A DNA stretch of 64,000 bases from VKMB-3413 sp041027365 (GTDB lineage Bacteria; Pseudomonadota; Alphaproteobacteria; Rhizobiales; Rhizobiaceae): positions 62,001 to 126,000 of the forward strand of contig NZ_JBFTEH010000004.1 of NCBI RefSeq assembly GCF_041027365.1, given 5' to 3'. Position numbers and translations under genes: made by a program. This document shows, in pieces, positions 61,733 to 64,000 of the stretch (positions are counted from its first letter, which is position 1; each line of letters begins with the position of its first letter). The notes beneath the pieces were generated by a model. That model was given only the letters and a program-made list of their open reading frames with translations. It was not told where the DNA came from and made no database searches.

Positions 61733-62647
61733 TCAGCCGGTCGCGCGCCGCGGCGAGCTTGCGCGGTTCCTCTCCTTGGGCAGGATAAGCGGAACCAGTT
61801 CCACCGCCAGCATGGCCGCAAAGATCAGCGCGCAGCCGAGGAAGCCGATCGGGGCGATCCGCTCGCCGAGGACGAGGCCGCCGAACAGCGCCGCGAAGAG
61901 AGACTCCGAGGAGAGGAAGATCGAGGCCTGCGCGGCGCTGGTATGTCCCTGGCCGAGCACCTGCAGCGTGAAGGCAAGGCCGGAGGAGAAGACGCCGCCA
62001 TAGACGATCTCGGGCCAGACCGCGGCGACGGCGGCGGCCGTCGGCGTTTCCAGGAGGACCGCGCCGATCGCGGCGAGGAGGGCGGTGACCGCGAACTGGA
62101 CGAAGGAGAGCATGTAGGGGCGGTTGCTGGAGCCGGAGAAGACGCCGACGAAGAGGATCTGCAGCGCCCAGAACAGCGCGCAGACGATCGTCCAGATGTC
62201 GCCGGGGCCGAGCGCCGACAGGCTTCCGCCCCCGAGGAGCACGATGCCGCAGAAGGCCGCCAGCGCCGCCGGCCACACGACCCAGTGCGGCCGGTGCTTC
62301 AGGAACAGTAGGGCGAGCACAGGCGTCAGCACGACATAGAGCCCGGTCAGGAAGCCCGAATTCGTCACCGTCGTCGTCACGATGCCGATCTGCTGGGTGA
62401 TCGCGGCGACGAACAGCGCGGCCCCGATCAGCAGGAAGCCGCCGAGCGTCGCGCGCGGGAGCGGCCTCGCGGCGCGGCGGCTCTCGAACCAGGCGAAGGG
62501 CAGGAGCGTCAGCGCCGCGAGCGCGAAGCGCACCGCGACGAAGGTCCAGGGACCGAGCGCGCCCATGGCGGTGGACTGTGCGACGAAGCCCATGCCCCAG
62601 ACAGCACCGGCGAGGAGCAGGAGAAAGTTGGCGCGAAGACGGGACAG
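61733..62647 (-). CDS. EamA-family DMT transporter
   Basis: An about 304-residue drug/metabolite transporter with ten predicted helices; GVVFSSGLAFTLQVLGQGHTS-type and SSESLFAALFGGLVLGE segments mark the two EamA repeats (shown in part). The first ATG, at 62593, would remove helix 1. The frame upstream encodes LSRLRANFLLLLAGAVWG, an ordinary first helix, and the only start-like codon before it is CTG at 62647. I take CTG as the likely start, but a mutated or unusual start is equally possible. Substrate unknown. Confidence 0.78.
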   Translation of the reverse strand: MSRLRANFLLLLAGAVWGMGFVAQSTAMGALGPWTFVAVRFALAALTLLPFAWFESRRAARPLPRATLGGFLLIGAALFVAAITQQIGIVTTTVTNSGFLTGLYVVLTPVLALLFLKHRPHWVVWPAALAAFCGIVLLGGGSLSALGPGDIWTIVCALFWALQILFVGVFSGSSNRPYMLSFVQFAVTALLAAIGAVLLETPTAAAVAAVWPEIVYGGVFSSGLAFTLQVLGQGHTSAAQASIFLSSESLFAALFGGLVLGERIAPIGFLGCALIFAAMLAVELVPLILPKERNRASSPRRATG

Positions 62648-62832
62648 GAGAGTTCTCGGCGGCTGAGAGATCGGGAGGCGGATGAACCGGCAGCAGGGGC
62701 GTCGGCGGTCTGTCGAGCGCGTCCGCGGCGGGCCGGTGTCTGCGGTTCGTCCGGCTCGTAGCAGAGCAGCCGAGCGTCTGGCCAGAGCTGCCGTGCGTCA
62801 GGTCGCCGGCGAATGGCGGGCAGACCCCGTCG

Positions 62833-63357
62833 TCATCCGGACGGCGCTGGCTGACCGTCGCCGAGCCGCGCGATCCAGGCCTCGAGCCGCGCCCTGTTGG
62901 CGCCGAAGTCGCCCCGGCCGAGCAGCGAGCGGGAATAGAGGCGGAGCCCGGTGCCATCCGGCGAAGCGACGGCTTCGGCGTCGACGGTATCGGGAAATTG
63001 CAACAGTTTCGTGCGGGCGACGTAGCGGCGATAGTTCGGCCGCGACCGGTTGTCGACGCGGGCGACGTTCCCGTCGTGAAGCGCGGCGCGGTCGAGCCGG
63101 TACATCAGTGCGGCGGGCGCTGCGGAGTAGGCCGGAAGCGTCAGGTCCACCGTCAGCCCCCGGCAGAGGCCCGGCGAGCAGGCGAGGGCGTCGTTCGGCA
63201 CGCTGCGGCGCGTCAGTGCAGCGAAGTCAACCGGCCCCTGGTCGGCGGGCCCGCCGATCCATTCCCAGACGCGGGAAGGTCCGATCACGAGGAAGCCGCC
63301 CGACACGATGGCGCCGGCGAGAACCAAGAGGACAAGGATTCGCAGAAGCGTTCGCAT
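62833..63357 (-). CDS. DUF1499 family membrane-anchored protein
   Basis: A 174-residue protein with an N-terminal membrane anchor (RTLLRILVLLVLAGAIVSGG). The C-terminal DUF1499 part has KLLQFPDTVDAEAVAS and LYSRSLLGRGDFGANRARLE. The family is of unknown function and common in alphaproteobacteria. It faces the MscS gene across about 250 bp with no recognised feature. Confidence 0.83.
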   Translation of the reverse strand: MRTLLRILVLLVLAGAIVSGGFLVIGPSRVWEWIGGPADQGPVDFAALTRRSVPNDALACSPGLCRGLTVDLTLPAYSAAPAALMYRLDRAALHDGNVARVDNRSRPNYRRYVARTKLLQFPDTVDAEAVASPDGTGLRLYSRSLLGRGDFGANRARLEAWIARLGDGQPAPSG

Positions 63358-63608
63358 CGCCTAGCAATCGTCATCGTCGGGCTTCTCCGCAAGAGCCGGA
63401 TGGCGCGCGAGCCACATCCGGGACAGGAGGCAAACGACCGGGGAGCGCATCCGTTGCGGGGAAGACCCCGGCGAGGCCGGCCCTGCGACCTCTTCGCGCC
63501 CCATCGTCGTCTCCCGCAACCAATTCTCCTCGCGTGGCATTCCCAAACGGCCGCGCCGGGGGAGCGGCGCAGCCTCGCTAAGTTCCGGACCGCAGCATCG
63601 GAGAGTTC

Positions 63609-64000
63609 ATGGCTCAAGCATTCGCGCAAGGGGCAAAGCCGGCCCCCGGGGCGCCGCATACGGTCGACCAGGCGGTCAATCTGAATCCGGCCTACGCCCT
63701 GTCGAAGGTGGAGAGCTGGGTCGTCGGCTTTCAGAAGCTCCTGCCGAACATCGCCGTCGCCATCGTGGTCCTCGCGCTGATCTGCCTTGCCGGCTGGCTG
63801 GTGAACCGCGGCTTCCGCCGCTGGGCGAGACGCCGCAACCGCGACAATCTCGGCGAGGTGCTCGGCTCCTTCCTGCAGTGGATCATCATCCTCTTCGGCG
63901 TACTCGTCGCGCTGACGATCGTCATCCCCTCGCTCAACCCGGCCGATCTTCTCGCCGGCCTCGGCGTCGGGTCGGTGGCGATCGGCTTTGCCTTCAAGGA
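63609..64000 (+). CDS. MscS-family mechanosensitive channel, cut by the window end
   Basis: Only the first about 130 codons are present; no stop occurs before 64000. After a Pro/Ala-rich start, ALSKVESWVVGFQKLLPNIA leads to two hydrophobic segments, with RRWARRRNRDNLGEVLGSFLQW between them. The closing ADLLAGLGVGSVAIGFAFK begins the MscS pore helix. GGAGAG precedes the ATG. A second channel of this type lies at 45.0 kb. Confidence 0.85.
   Translation, partial: MAQAFAQGAKPAPGAPHTVDQAVNLNPAYALSKVESWVVGFQKLLPNIAVAIVVLALICLAGWLVNRGFRRWARRRNRDNLGEVLGSFLQWIIILFGVLVALTIVIPSLNPADLLAGLGVGSVAIGFAFK

Noticed and set aside
1..64000. CRISPR arrays, tRNA, rRNA, insertion sequences or prophage genes
   Set aside because: No regularly spaced repeats, cloverleaf-type sequence, transposase or phage protein was seen on reading both strands.

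Overview
The window is chromosomal DNA from a high-GC alphaproteobacterium, most likely of the order Hyphomicrobiales (Rhizobiales). The evidence is the set of lineage-typical families (DUF6460, DUF3126 beside cysE, DUF1236, DUF1499, Omp25/31-like barrel, Peptidase_C93, extensin-like protein, HWE kinase) and the purN-purM-perM-hdaA-ppk1-ppx gene order. I cannot name the genus. No tRNA, rRNA, insertion sequence, prophage or CRISPR array was seen. Gene density is high, and most genes are ordinary housekeeping or stress genes.

Layout. 1-8.9 kb: a lower-GC membrane-protein gene, a DUF6460 protein, an MFS sugar porter, a class I/II aminotransferase, a very large proline-rich OmpA protein, an FAD monooxygenase, a CHCC zinc-finger protein and an alpha/beta hydrolase. 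9.0-15.6 kb: a cysteine/sulfur neighbourhood (cysE-DUF3126, a transglutaminase-like peptidase, cysK, an AlaX editing protein, sseA), then GNAT and ornithine-cyclodeaminase-like genes. 15.7-16.5 kb: a two-gene DUF2188 plus TIR/deoxyribosyltransferase-like unit with lower GC, the best candidate for an undescribed, possibly defence-related, system. 16.7-25.6 kb: lipase-like hydrolase, uvrC-pgsA, outer-membrane barrel, GST, rlmJ, Old Yellow Enzyme and a DUF1236 protein. 25.8-30.2 kb: a histidine- and glycine-rich PadR regulator divergent from a molybdopterin oxidoreductase, with three CGATATATCG-like boxes between them, then a Tat-exported SDR.

30.3-39.3 kb: purine synthesis (purM-purN), divergent from perM-hdaA-ppk1-ppx, whose genes are close or overlapping. 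A kinase-like gene that seems to carry an acyl-ligase C-terminal-like domain lies opposite. 39.4-47.8 kb: cupin, ClC channel with CBS domains, TPP enzyme, DUF2161 nuclease-fold protein, MscS channel, a tiny hydrophilic protein and an extensin-like protein. 48.1-55.4 kb is a signalling block: a stand-alone CheB with a zinc-ribbon-like tail, a CheB-CheR-PAS-HWE kinase whose CheB part has lost catalytic residues, a coupled single-domain response regulator, and a classical OmpR/HAMP-kinase pair on the opposite strand.

55.6-64 kb: Mn catalase with a strong terminator, a Tat-signal stub resembling fragments of the isoquinoline oxidoreductase beta subunit, a MarR regulator with a near-perfect palindrome upstream of the divergent DUF899-VOC genes, SemiSWEET, YrhK-like protein, thioesterase, thioredoxin-reductase-like flavoprotein, an EamA exporter with an apparent non-canonical start, DUF1499, and an MscS gene cut by the window end. 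GGAAC-N16/17-(C/G)GT(T/C) motifs upstream of the small 46.2 kb gene, the CheB gene and the SDR suggest, without proving, control by the general-stress sigma factor EcfG.
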